The notes beneath the pieces are model-generated. The model had not been told where the DNA came from. It made no database searches and saw nothing but the letters and a program-made list of their open reading frames with translations. The position numbers and the translations under genes were made by a program. Shown piece after piece: positions 17,764 to 26,026 of a stretch of 61,377 nucleotides of DNA (position 1 is its first letter; every line of letters begins with the position of its first letter). This DNA is from SH-MAG3 sp035461245. GTDB lineage: Bacteria > Gemmatimonadota > Gemmatimonadetes > Longimicrobiales > RSA9. The stretch lies in NCBI GenBank assembly GCA_035461245.1, contig DATHVP010000032.1:1-61377 (forward strand), written 5' to 3'.

Positions 17764-20103
17764 ATGGTTCGGCATGCGCGCTGGCAGGTACTGGTCTTGT
17801 TTGCGGCGGTGGCGCCGTGGTCCACGCTGGCCGGGCAGCAGCCCGAGCGGCTGACGGCGGACGATTACGCCCGGGCTGAGCGCTTCCTCGGCCAGCAGGT
17901 GAATCCGCTGGTGAGCGGTGTGGCCGGCCCGGTGACATGGCTGCCGGACGGGCGGTTCTGGTACCGGGCCACGACCCCGGCCGGCGCGGATTTCACGTTG
18001 GTGGATCCGGCGCGGGGCACGCGTGCCGCGGTCTTCGACCAGGCGCGCCTGGCCCGGGCGCTGGGCACGGTGACGGGCGGGGCCGTGGATCCTGCCCGCC
18101 TGCCGTTCACCACCTTCGACCTGTCCCGCGACGGGCGTCAGGCCACGTTCACGGCCGGAGGCCGACGCTGGACGTGCGACATCGTCGCGTACGCCTGCGC
18201 CACCCCGGACACGATGCAGGCGGCCGGCGGCGCCGCCCTCCCGCCGGCGTCCGTCATGTCGCCGGACGGCCGGTGGGCAGCGTTCACCCGGGACCACAAC
18301 CTCTGGGTTCGGGACATGCGGTCGGGTGAGGACCGCGCCCTCACCACGGATGGTGTGGAGGACTTCGGCTACGCCACGAACAACGCCGGCTGGACGCGCA
18401 GCGCGGTGCCGCTGGTGGCCTGGTCGCCGGATTCCCGCCGCATCTTCACGTTCCAGCAGGACGCCCGGGGCATCGGCCACATGTACCTGGTGACGACGAA
18501 CGTGGGGACGCCGGAGCTGCAGCAGTGGCGGTACCCGCTGCCATCCGACACAGTGCCCTTCCGCATCCACCGGGTCGTCATTGACGTGGAGCCGGCGCGG
18601 GTGACGAGGCTGCAGATGGAGCCGGACGCCCAGCGCTCCACCATCTACGACCACATCGCCATCGGCGGCAGGCTCGTGGACGTGGAATGGTATCCCGATG
18701 GCTCCCACGTCGCCTTCGTCTCCACCTCCCGGGACGCGAAGGAGGTTGCGTTCCGTGTCGCGGATGCGACAACGGGGGCGGTGCGCACCCTGTTCACCGA
18801 GACGTCGCCGACGCAGTTCCAGGGCGGCTTCGTGGCCATGGGCCGGGAGAACTGGCGGGTGCTGCCGGCGCAGAACACCGTGCTGTGGTGGTCACAGCGG
18901 GACAACTGGGGCCACCTGTACGCGTACGACCTGAGGACGGGCGAGCTCCAGCGCCAGGTCACGACGGGTGAATGGAACGTCACGGACGTCGTCCACATTG
19001 CGGATGGGGGACGCACGCTGTACGTGACGGGCGTGGGCAGGGAAGCGGGCCGGCATCCCTACTACCAGCACCTGTACCGGGTGGGGCTGGACGGGCGCGG
19101 GCTGCGGCTGCTCACGCCGGAGGACGCGAACCACAGCATCGCGTTCTCACCCGATGGCCGGTTCTTCGTAAACACGTTCTCCACCCCGGAGATGCCCCCG
19201 ACCACCGTGCTGCGCAGGAACGATGGTCGGGACGTGCTGCGGCTGGAGGCGGCGGACATCAGCCGGCTCCAGGCGGCAGGCTGGCGGGCACCCCGGCAGA
19301 TCACGGTCAAGGCGCGGGACGGCGTGACGGACCTGTACGGGCTGATGTTCACGCCCACGCAGCTGGACACGACGCGTCGCTACCCCATCGTCAACTACAT
19401 CTACCCGGGGCCGTGGGGCAGCAGTGTCGGGTCGTGGAGCTTCGCGGCGGCGCACCGGGACCACCAGGCGCTGGCGGAACTGGGGTTCATCGTGGTCGCC
19501 ATCAACGGCATGGGCACGGAGCTGCGGTCCAAGGAGTTCCTGGACTTCTACTACGGCAACATGGGCGACAACACAATCCCCGACCAGATCGCGGGCATGC
19601 GCGAGCTGGCAGGGCGGCACCCCTGGATCGACATCGACCGGGCCGGCATCTGGGGACACTCCGGCGGCGGCTTTGCCACGGCCAGCGCCATGTTCCGCCA
19701 CCCGGACTTCTTCAAGGTGGGCGTGTCGCAGGCGGGCAACCACGACAACCGCAACTACGTGGACTCATGGAGCGAGCGGTTCCAGGGGCTGCTCACGCGG
19801 ACGAACGGTGGCGACAGCTACGAGATCCAGGCCAACCAGCTCGTCGCCGACAACCTGCGCGGCCGCCTGCTCCTCGCCCATGGCGCCATGGACGACAATG
19901 TGGCGCCCTATAACACGTACCTGGTGGTGGACGCGCTCATCAAGGCGAACAAGGACTTCGACCTGATCGTCTTCCCGCACGCCCGGCATGGATTCGGCGC
20001 CGACGACAGTTACATGATGCGACGTCGCTGGGACTACTTCGTCCGGCACCTCATGGGGGCGGAGCCGCCGCAGGAGTACCGGATCGGGGTGCGTTCATTC
20101 TGA
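17764..20103 (+). CDS. S9 family peptidase, dipeptidyl-peptidase IV-like, secreted
   Basis: This exported serine peptidase probably releases dipeptides (Xaa-Pro type) from oligopeptides. The protein is about 779 aa: a signal peptide (MVRHARWQVLVLFAAVAPWSTLAG), an eight-bladed beta-propeller DPPIV_N domain to about residue 510 and an alpha/beta hydrolase domain to the end. The triad is visible as Ser in IWGHSGGGFATAS, Asp in MDDNVAPYNTY and His in FPHARHGFG. Ribosome site GGAGGAG (17751-17757) sits 6 nt before ATG 17764; ATG 17761 is an alternative. The last codons and stop lie inside the first unit of a tandem repeat (20086-20170). Two more S9 enzymes occur in this window, suggesting a peptide-scavenging lifestyle. 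Confidence 0.92.
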   Translation: MVRHARWQVLVLFAAVAPWSTLAGQQPERLTADDYARAERFLGQQVNPLVSGVAGPVTWLPDGRFWYRATTPAGADFTLVDPARGTRAAVFDQARLARALGTVTGGAVDPARLPFTTFDLSRDGRQATFTAGGRRWTCDIVAYACATPDTMQAAGGAALPPASVMSPDGRWAAFTRDHNLWVRDMRSGEDRALTTDGVEDFGYATNNAGWTRSAVPLVAWSPDSRRIFTFQQDARGIGHMYLVTTNVGTPELQQWRYPLPSDTVPFRIHRVVIDVEPARVTRLQMEPDAQRSTIYDHIAIGGRLVDVEWYPDGSHVAFVSTSRDAKEVAFRVADATTGAVRTLFTETSPTQFQGGFVAMGRENWRVLPAQNTVLWWSQRDNWGHLYAYDLRTGELQRQVTTGEWNVTDVVHIADGGRTLYVTGVGREAGRHPYYQHLYRVGLDGRGLRLLTPEDANHSIAFSPDGRFFVNTFSTPEMPPTTVLRRNDGRDVLRLEAADISRLQAAGWRAPRQITVKARDGVTDLYGLMFTPTQLDTTRRYPIVNYIYPGPWGSSVGSWSFAAAHRDHQALAELGFIVVAINGMGTELRSKEFLDFYYGNMGDNTIPDQIAGMRELAGRHPWIDIDRAGIWGHSGGGFATASAMFRHPDFFKVGVSQAGNHDNRNYVDSWSERFQGLLTRTNGGDSYEIQANQLVADNLRGRLLLAHGAMDDNVAPYNTYLVVDALIKANKDFDLIVFPHARHGFGADDSYMMRRRWDYFVRHLMGAEPPQEYRIGVRSF

Positions 20104-20170
20104 ACGCGGGGGATGGTGTATGGGGTGCGTTCATTCTGAACGCGGAGGATGGTGTATGGGGATGGTGTAT
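20086..20170. repeat. 36-bp tandem repeat carrying duplicated hairpins at a gene end
   Basis: Two near-identical 36-bp units (20086-20121 and 20122-20157, differing by one base) and a 13-bp third partial unit (GGGGATGGTGTAT, 20158-20170). Each full unit contains the perfect hairpin GCGTTCA-TTC-TGAACGC (20091-20107 and 20127-20143). The first hairpin includes the last codons and the TGA stop of the S9 peptidase gene, so the repeat arose by tandem duplication of a coding end. The doubled hairpins may act as terminator or mRNA-end stabiliser. Confidence 0.85.
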
Positions 20171-20280
20171 GGGGGGCGGCTCCGTGGTCATGGCTGGCGC
20201 TGGCGGTGTGTCCGGGATTAGGATAGGGGATCACCCGCAACCCATCCGGCACGCACGCGTCAAGAGGAGTGTGCCCAGAC

Positions 20281-20985
20281 GTGACGTACAGATCCAGGCA
20301 GGCGCTGCTTGCCACGCTGGTATCCTGCACTGCCTGCGCGTCCGCCGGCGCGCCCTCACCGGACGCCGCGCACCAGCACGGCACTGAGCCTGTCGCGGAG
20401 CCCGCGGCCGACGCACACGCGCGGCACGCAGCGGTGCAGCCGCATGCGCATCACGGGCACGTTGCTGAACTGCCGGCCACGGCCGGCCCCGGCTACACGG
20501 TGGCGGACGTGCACTTCATGCAGATGATGATGGGCCATCACGCGCAGGCCATTGTCATGTCGGCCAGGGCACCGACGCACGGCGCCAGTGACCTCGTGCT
20601 GCAGCTGGCGCAGAAGATCGACATTTCCCAGCGGGACGAGATCGAGATGATGCGCCAGTGGCTGCTGGAGCGGGGCCAGGTCGTGCCCACGGACGAGCAG
20701 ATGCTGGCCATGCACATGCCGGGCATGCTGACACCCGAGCAGATGGCGCAACTCGACGCGGTCCGGGGCGCAGCCTTCGACCGTCTCTTCCTCACGCTGA
20801 TGATCCAGCACCATGAGGGGGCCGTGCTCATGGTGGACGAGCTGTTCAGCAGCCCGGGCGCGGCCCAGGACTCGGACATTTTCCGCTTTGCCACCGACGT
20901 CGCCGCGGACCAGGGCGACGAGATCTTCGTCATGTACCGCATGCTCGACATGCTCGCAGCCACCGGAGGGAGCCGGACGCCATGA
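20281..20985 (+). CDS. DUF305 family lipoprotein
   Basis: This 234-aa protein has a lipoprotein signal (LLATLVSC, lipobox LVSC, Cys near residue 16). A His-rich, Ala-rich linker follows (many HAH and HH pairs), then a DUF305 helical domain with the typical DVHFMQMMMGHHAQAIVMS, ISQRDEIEMMRQWL, MPGML-TPEQMAQL and FLTLMIQHHEGAVLMVDELF blocks. DUF305 has a ferritin-like four-helix arrangement rich in His, Met and Glu, and may bind metal; this is inference. The start is GTG at 20281, 11 nt after AAGAGGAG, and gives the best lipoprotein signal; GTG 20269 is the alternative. Its stop overlaps the start of the LVIVD gene by 4 bp (ATGA), so the two are coupled. Confidence 0.87.
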   Translation: MTYRSRQALLATLVSCTACASAGAPSPDAAHQHGTEPVAEPAADAHARHAAVQPHAHHGHVAELPATAGPGYTVADVHFMQMMMGHHAQAIVMSARAPTHGASDLVLQLAQKIDISQRDEIEMMRQWLLERGQVVPTDEQMLAMHMPGMLTPEQMAQLDAVRGAAFDRLFLTLMIQHHEGAVLMVDELFSSPGAAQDSDIFRFATDVAADQGDEIFVMYRMLDMLAATGGSRTP

Positions 20986-22766
20986 GGAACACAGGGAAGC
21001 CGGGACGTACCCGACGTCGCACCACACTCGCCGTCCTGGCCGCCGCGCTGTGCGGCGCTACGGCCGTGCACGCGCAGGACGTGACCTCGACGCTGGACGA
21101 CCCGCGTGTGGGCCTGCGGGCCGGCGCGGGCAACACGGCGGAGCAGGCACTCATGCACATGCGCCTGGTCTCGTGGTCACCGAAGCCGGCGGAGCTCGAT
21201 TCCGCCCGCGGCCTCACATTCATCAACTCCGACCTGGCGTTCCGTGGGGACCTGGTCTACCAGGGCAACTTCAGCGGCTTCATGATCTGGGACGTGAACA
21301 GTCCGGCCCGTCCGCAGCTGTTGAACACGACGGTGTGCGCCACCGACCAGGGCGACCCGTCCATCTACGGCGACCTGCTCTTCATCTCGGCGGAGTCGCC
21401 GCGCGCCCGCATCGATTGCGGCACGCAGGGCGTGGAGGACGGGGTCGACCGCATGCGCGGGGTGCGCATCTTCGACGTGAGCGACCCACGCAACCCGCGA
21501 CTCGTGAAGAACGTGCAGACGTGTCGCGGCTCGCATACGCACACCATCGTGCCGCACCCCACGGACCCGTCGGTGATCTACATCTATGTGGGCGGTTCGT
21601 CATCGGTCCGCAGTGCCGACGAGATGCCGGAGTGCTCGTCCGGGGCCGTGGCGGAGAACCCGAACACGGCGGACTATCGCGTGGACATCATACGCGTCCC
21701 GCTGGCGACGCCCGAGCAGTCGGAGGTCATCGGCTACGCCCGCATCTTCGAGGGCCTGGCGCCGTCCCCGGGCCGGGCCGGCGTACCGGCGGACGAGGCG
21801 CCACAGGGACGTGCGGCGTTCGGCCCCCGCGGCTGCCACGACCTGACGTCCTACCCGGCCTACAACCTGGTGGCGGGCTCCTGCGGCAGCTTCGGCATCC
21901 TGCTGGACGCCAGCGACCCTGAGCGGCCGCGCCGCCTCGACGCGAAGTCCGACCTCAACTTCTCGCTCTGGCACACTGCCGTCTTCAGCAACGACGCCAG
22001 CAAGGTGGTCTTCACGGACGAGTGGGGTGGCGGCACGTCGCCCCGTTGCCGGGCCTCCGATCCCGAGCGCCTGGGCGGCAACACCATCCTCCAGATCGAC
22101 GACGACGGCCGCATGACGCAGCACTCGTACTTCAAGATGCTGGCGGCGCAGACGGACCAGGAGAACTGCGTGTCCCACAATGGTGGGCTGATCCCGGTGC
22201 CCGGCCGCGACATCATGGTGCAGGGCTGGTACCAGGGCGGGGTCAACGTGTTCGACTTCACCGACCCGGACAATCCCGTGGAGATCGCGTACTTCGACCG
22301 CGGCCCGGTCGACGCGGAGAACCTGGTGGTAGGCGGCTCCTGGGGCGCGTACTGGTACAACGGCTACATCTACTCGTCGGAGCTGTCCCGCGGTCTGGAC
22401 ATCCTCGAACTCACGCCCAGCGAGTACCTGTCGGAGAACGAGATCGCGGCGGCGAAGCTGGTAATGATGGACGAGTACAATCCGCAGGCCCAGCCGCAGC
22501 TCGAGTGGCCGGCGGCGTTCCCCGTCGCCCGTGCCTGGCTGGACCAGCTGGTGAGGAACAACGGCCTGCCGGCGGCGCGTACGGCTGCCATCGATGCCGC
22601 GCTCACGACGGCGGAGCGCGCCAGCGGCAGTGCCCGGGCGGAGCAGCTGACGCGGCTGGCGACGGCGCTGGACGCGGATGCCGCGGGTGCCCGTGACGCG
22701 ACCCGGGTCCGCGGCCTGGCAGCGGCGGTCCGGCAGCTCGCCGCCGCCAGCGAACAGGACCAGTAG
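20982..22766 (+). CDS. Secreted LVIVD-repeat beta-propeller protein
   Basis: This 594-aa exported protein has a twin-arginine-like or Sec signal (MRNTGKPGRTRRRTTLAVLAAALCGATAVHAQ). LVIVD-type propeller blades follow: FSGFMIWDVNSPARPQL, GVRIFDVSDPRNPRLV, GSFGILLDASDPERPRRL, VNVFDFTDPDNPVEIAYFD and SRGLDILELTPSEYL. Six or more Cys are present, including CRGSHTHTIVPHP and CVSHNGGLIPVPG, which may form disulfides or bind a ligand. The C-terminal ~80 residues are helical and Ala-rich. LVIVD proteins have no proven activity. The 4-bp overlap with the DUF305 gene makes joint function likely. A 12-bp inverted repeat follows the stop. Confidence 0.85.
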   Translation: MRNTGKPGRTRRRTTLAVLAAALCGATAVHAQDVTSTLDDPRVGLRAGAGNTAEQALMHMRLVSWSPKPAELDSARGLTFINSDLAFRGDLVYQGNFSGFMIWDVNSPARPQLLNTTVCATDQGDPSIYGDLLFISAESPRARIDCGTQGVEDGVDRMRGVRIFDVSDPRNPRLVKNVQTCRGSHTHTIVPHPTDPSVIYIYVGGSSSVRSADEMPECSSGAVAENPNTADYRVDIIRVPLATPEQSEVIGYARIFEGLAPSPGRAGVPADEAPQGRAAFGPRGCHDLTSYPAYNLVAGSCGSFGILLDASDPERPRRLDAKSDLNFSLWHTAVFSNDASKVVFTDEWGGGTSPRCRASDPERLGGNTILQIDDDGRMTQHSYFKMLAAQTDQENCVSHNGGLIPVPGRDIMVQGWYQGGVNVFDFTDPDNPVEIAYFDRGPVDAENLVVGGSWGAYWYNGYIYSSELSRGLDILELTPSEYLSENEIAAAKLVMMDEYNPQAQPQLEWPAAFPVARAWLDQLVRNNGLPAARTAAIDAALTTAERASGSARAEQLTRLATALDADAAGARDATRVRGLAAAVRQLAAASEQDQ

Positions 22767-22782
22767 CCGGCGGCAGGCCCCC

Positions 22783-22822
22783 GGTGCAGTGCCGGAAACA
22801 AAACCGTTGACGGCACTGCACC
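22783..22822 (+). terminator. Inverted repeat after the LVIVD gene
   Basis: A 12-bp perfect inverted repeat (GGTGCAGTGCCG / CGGCACTGCACC) around a 16-nt A-rich loop, 17 nt after the stop of the LVIVD gene. There is no U-tract. It contains a TTGACG (22806-22811) that could serve as a -35 for the sigma-factor gene with TACACT at 22831, but the 19-bp spacing makes this weak. Confidence 0.5.
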
Positions 22823-22851
22823 ACCGCAGGTACACTGCGGAACGGGCTGCG

Positions 22852-23451
22852 ATGAACCGGCAGCCTTCCCCTCACTATCAGCCCATGGATCCGTACCCGG
22901 AAACCACCCGTCTCCTGGTGGCCGTCCGCGGAGGTGACCGCGATGCCTTCGACGCGCTGTTCGCGCGAGTCTACGCGGAACTGCGGGAGATCGCCCATCA
23001 GCGCCTGCGTATCCATCAATCCGGGGATACGCTGAATACGACGGCGCTGGTACACGAGGCCTACCTGAAGCTCGCGGGGCCGGGCGCCGATGTTGCCGAC
23101 CGCGCTCATTTCCTGGCACTGGCGTCGCGGGCCATGCGGTTCATCCTCGTGGACCATGCCCGTGCGCGCCTCATGCAGAAGCGCGGTGGTGGCCAGCGGG
23201 ACGTACCACTGGAGCTGGTGCAGGTGGCGGCGGACGAACCGGTGGCCGACCTGCTGGTGCTGAACGACGCCATGGAGCGGCTCCGGCGCATGAGTGACCG
23301 CCAGTGCCAGCTGGTGGAGTATCGCTTCTTCGGCGGCCTGAACTACGAGGAAATTGCGGAAGTCATGGGCGTGTCCGTGCGGACCGTGAAGCGGGAGTGG
23401 GTCAAGGCGCGGACGTGGCTCTACACGTACATGCAGACTACTCCAGCCTGA
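22852..23451 (+). CDS. ECF-type RNA polymerase sigma factor (TIGR02999 type)
   Basis: This 199-aa ECF sigma factor has region 2 near residues 20-90 (DAFDALFARVYAELREIAHQRL and the TTALVHEAYLKL signature of TIGR02999) and a linker. Region 4 is near 140-190, with the helix-turn-helix LNYEEIAEVMGVSVRTVKREWVKARTWLY. It should direct RNA polymerase to a small regulon. The ATG at 22852 gives the full domain; ATG 22885 is an alternative. The Ser/Thr kinase gene starts 9 bp after its stop, so sigma and kinase are cotranscribed. In this family, phosphorylation by the partner kinase is a plausible activation route. No anti-sigma gene is present. Confidence 0.9.
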   Translation: MNRQPSPHYQPMDPYPETTRLLVAVRGGDRDAFDALFARVYAELREIAHQRLRIHQSGDTLNTTALVHEAYLKLAGPGADVADRAHFLALASRAMRFILVDHARARLMQKRGGGQRDVPLELVQVAADEPVADLLVLNDAMERLRRMSDRQCQLVEYRFFGGLNYEEIAEVMGVSVRTVKREWVKARTWLYTYMQTTPA

Positions 23452-23460
23452 GGCAGCCCG

Positions 23461-26004
23461 ATGACAATGCCGCCGGATGAACACTGGGCCCGGGTCGATG
23501 CGCTGTTCGGCGAAGCCCTGGATCTGCCGGCAGAGGAAAGGCAGGCGTTCCTGGAAGGGGCATGCGGCGACGACGCCCGGCTCCTGGATGCGGTGCTCTC
23601 CCTCCTGAACAATGAGACTGCCGCCGGTCGCCTGATCGGCGACGGGGTCGCCGATTTCGCGGGCGACGTTGTGGCGTCCCTCGCCAGCGAGGATGGCGCG
23701 GACATGACAGGCGGCATGGCGGGCCCGTACCGGCTCGTCCGCGAACTGGGACGCGGCGGCATGGGCACGGTGTTCCTGGCGGAACGGGCCGATGGCGAGT
23801 TTGACAAGCGCGTCGCGCTGAAGCTGGTCAAGCGGGGCATGGACACCGACGAGATCCTGCGACGATTCCAGTTCGAACGCCGCATCCTCGCCACCCTCGA
23901 GCATCCGAACATCGCGCGCCTGTACGACGGTGGGGCGACGGCCGATGGCCGGCCCTATCTCGTGATGGAACTGGTGGAGGGGGAGCGGATCACGGATTAC
24001 TGCGATTCCCATCGCCTCAGTGTGCCGGAGCGGCTGGACCTGTTCCGCGCCGTGTGCGCCGCGGTACAGCACGCACACCAGAAGCTGGTCGTGCACCGGG
24101 ACATCAAGCCGTCCAACATCCTGGTTGCGGCGGATGGTGTGCCGAAGTTGCTGGACTTCGGCATCGCCACACTGCTGGGTGACGATGCCGGGAATGCCCC
24201 GCACACGCGTACCGGTGTCCGGCTCCTGACGCCGGATTATGCTGCCCCGGAGCAGGTCCGCGGGGAGGCGGTCACGACGGCCAGCGATGTCCACGCCCTG
24301 GGCGCGGTGCTGTACGAACTGCTCACCGGTCGCCGTGCCTTCCAGCGGCGGGCCGCGACGGACGGGGACTCGACGCGACTGCTGCGCGTTCTCCGGCCGA
24401 GTGCAGCGGCGGGGGAGACCGCGCCGGATGGAGGGGACCCGGCGGCAGCCAGGAGCACGGTGCCGGCGCGTCTCCAGCGGACGCTGCGCGGTGACCTGGA
24501 TACCATCGTCCTCAAGGCGCTGGAGGAGGACCCCGCGCGCCGCTACCCGTCGGTGCAGCAGTTGCTGGACGACCTGGACCGGTACAGCAGCGCCCGCCCC
24601 ATCTTGGCCCGCCCTGCCGGCGCAGCATACCGGGCAGGGAAGTTCCTGCGTCGCCATCGGGGCGGCCTCGCTGCGGCGGCCGTCGTGCTCCTGTCGCTTG
24701 CCGGCGGACTGACTGCGACTCTGGCGCAGGCCCGTCAGACGGCGGAGGCGCGGGATCGGGCGGAGCAGGCGCTGGCGGAGGCCGAAGCGGAACGGGACGC
24801 GGCCGAGGAGGTCACCGCATTCCTGGAGGGCATGTTCGCGGCAGCCAACCCGTTCGCGACGTCGCCGGCGCGCATGGACACACTGCGCATCGGTGCGTTC
24901 CTCGACCGGGGCGCGGACCGGCTGGCCACGGACCTGGCGGACCGCCCCCTGGTGCGCGCGCGGATGCTCGGCGTGCTGGGACGCGCGTATCGCAGCCTGG
25001 GCGCGTACGACCGCGCAGAGCCGCTCCTTACCGAATCTCTGGACCTGTACCGCGAGGTTCACGGCGAGGAGCACGTGGAAGTGGCGGCGGGCATGAACGC
25101 GCTGGGTAATGTCTACCTGGCGCTGGAGCGGCCGGCAGACGCCGAACAGGTGCACCGCCGAGCCCTCGCCATACGGCAGCAGCTCCTGGGAGTCGGCCAC
25201 GGCGACGTCGCCCAGAGCATGAACAACCTGGCGTCGGCACTCCAGAACAGCGGCCGCCTGGACGAGGCCGAGCCGCTCTATGACCAGATCCTGGAGTACC
25301 ACCGCACCAGGCAGCCGCCGGACTCGGCGGCGTGGGCCGACGTGCTGAATACGCGGATGATGCTGGCGTACCGCAAGGATGATTTCGATACCGCGTTGAT
25401 GCTTGGGCGCCAGATCCACGAGATGAACGTGGCCATGTTCGGCGAGACGCACCCACGGTCCGCCCAGAGCCTCAACAACGTCGCGCAGGTGCTGGCTCGC
25501 ACCGGTGCGACAGAAGAGGCGGAGCCGCTGCTGCGCCGGTCGCTGGAACTGGTCCGGGAGATGCTCGGCGATGAGCATCCGAACGTAGCCGCCAGTGTCG
25601 GGAACCTGGCCAGCGCGGTCCACCGCCTCGGCCGGCTCGACGAGGCGGAGCCGCTGTACGTCGAGTCCGTCAGCCTGACCAGGCGAGTGCTGGGCGAGCG
25701 ACACCCCGCCCTCGCGAGGGCGCTGGTCAATTACGCGTCGCTACTCATCGACCGGGGACAGTTCGAGCGTGCGGGGGAATTCCAGCGCCAGGCGCTGGAC
25801 ATCGAGCGGGTGGCATCCGGCCCGTCACACCCGAATGTCGGCATCGTGATGGGCTCCCTCGGCACGACGTTGTGCCGCCAGGGGCGCAGGCCGGAGGCCA
25901 TGGCGATGTTCAGCGAGGCACTGCAGATCCTGCAGGGGGCACTGCCGCCAGGTCACTCCCTCGTTGCCGAGACGGAGCGGCGCGCCGCCGACTGCCGGCA
26001 GTAG
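23461..26004 (+). CDS. Membrane Ser/Thr protein kinase with TPR repeats
   Basis: This 847-aa transmembrane kinase has a short N-terminal helical segment (1-80) and a Hanks-type kinase domain (about 90-370). The kinase domain shows the glycine loop ELGRGGMGTVF, Lys121 in VALKLVK, the catalytic loop VHRDIKPSNI, DFGIA and LTPDYAAPEQV. A transmembrane helix follows (about 400-425, AAAVVLLSLAGGLTATLA), then a coiled coil and 6-8 tetratricopeptide repeats to the end (repeated LDEAEPLY, HPNVAASVGNLASAVH and similar). The TPR part should lie outside the membrane and sense proteins or peptides. It is probably cotranscribed with the ECF sigma factor just upstream. All catalytic residues are intact. Confidence 0.92.
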   Translation: MTMPPDEHWARVDALFGEALDLPAEERQAFLEGACGDDARLLDAVLSLLNNETAAGRLIGDGVADFAGDVVASLASEDGADMTGGMAGPYRLVRELGRGGMGTVFLAERADGEFDKRVALKLVKRGMDTDEILRRFQFERRILATLEHPNIARLYDGGATADGRPYLVMELVEGERITDYCDSHRLSVPERLDLFRAVCAAVQHAHQKLVVHRDIKPSNILVAADGVPKLLDFGIATLLGDDAGNAPHTRTGVRLLTPDYAAPEQVRGEAVTTASDVHALGAVLYELLTGRRAFQRRAATDGDSTRLLRVLRPSAAAGETAPDGGDPAAARSTVPARLQRTLRGDLDTIVLKALEEDPARRYPSVQQLLDDLDRYSSARPILARPAGAAYRAGKFLRRHRGGLAAAAVVLLSLAGGLTATLAQARQTAEARDRAEQALAEAEAERDAAEEVTAFLEGMFAAANPFATSPARMDTLRIGAFLDRGADRLATDLADRPLVRARMLGVLGRAYRSLGAYDRAEPLLTESLDLYREVHGEEHVEVAAGMNALGNVYLALERPADAEQVHRRALAIRQQLLGVGHGDVAQSMNNLASALQNSGRLDEAEPLYDQILEYHRTRQPPDSAAWADVLNTRMMLAYRKDDFDTALMLGRQIHEMNVAMFGETHPRSAQSLNNVAQVLARTGATEEAEPLLRRSLELVREMLGDEHPNVAASVGNLASAVHRLGRLDEAEPLYVESVSLTRRVLGERHPALARALVNYASLLIDRGQFERAGEFQRQALDIERVASGPSHPNVGIVMGSLGTTLCRQGRRPEAMAMFSEALQILQGALPPGHSLVAETERRAADCRQ

Positions 26005-26026
26005 CGGGGCGGCAGTCGCAAGACGC

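Noticed and set aside
22603..25704. Very long open frame on the minus strand opposite the sigma/kinase genes
   Set aside because: It is antisense to a kinase with clear motifs on the plus strand. The frame is open only because of the high GC third-position bias and has no recognisable domain.
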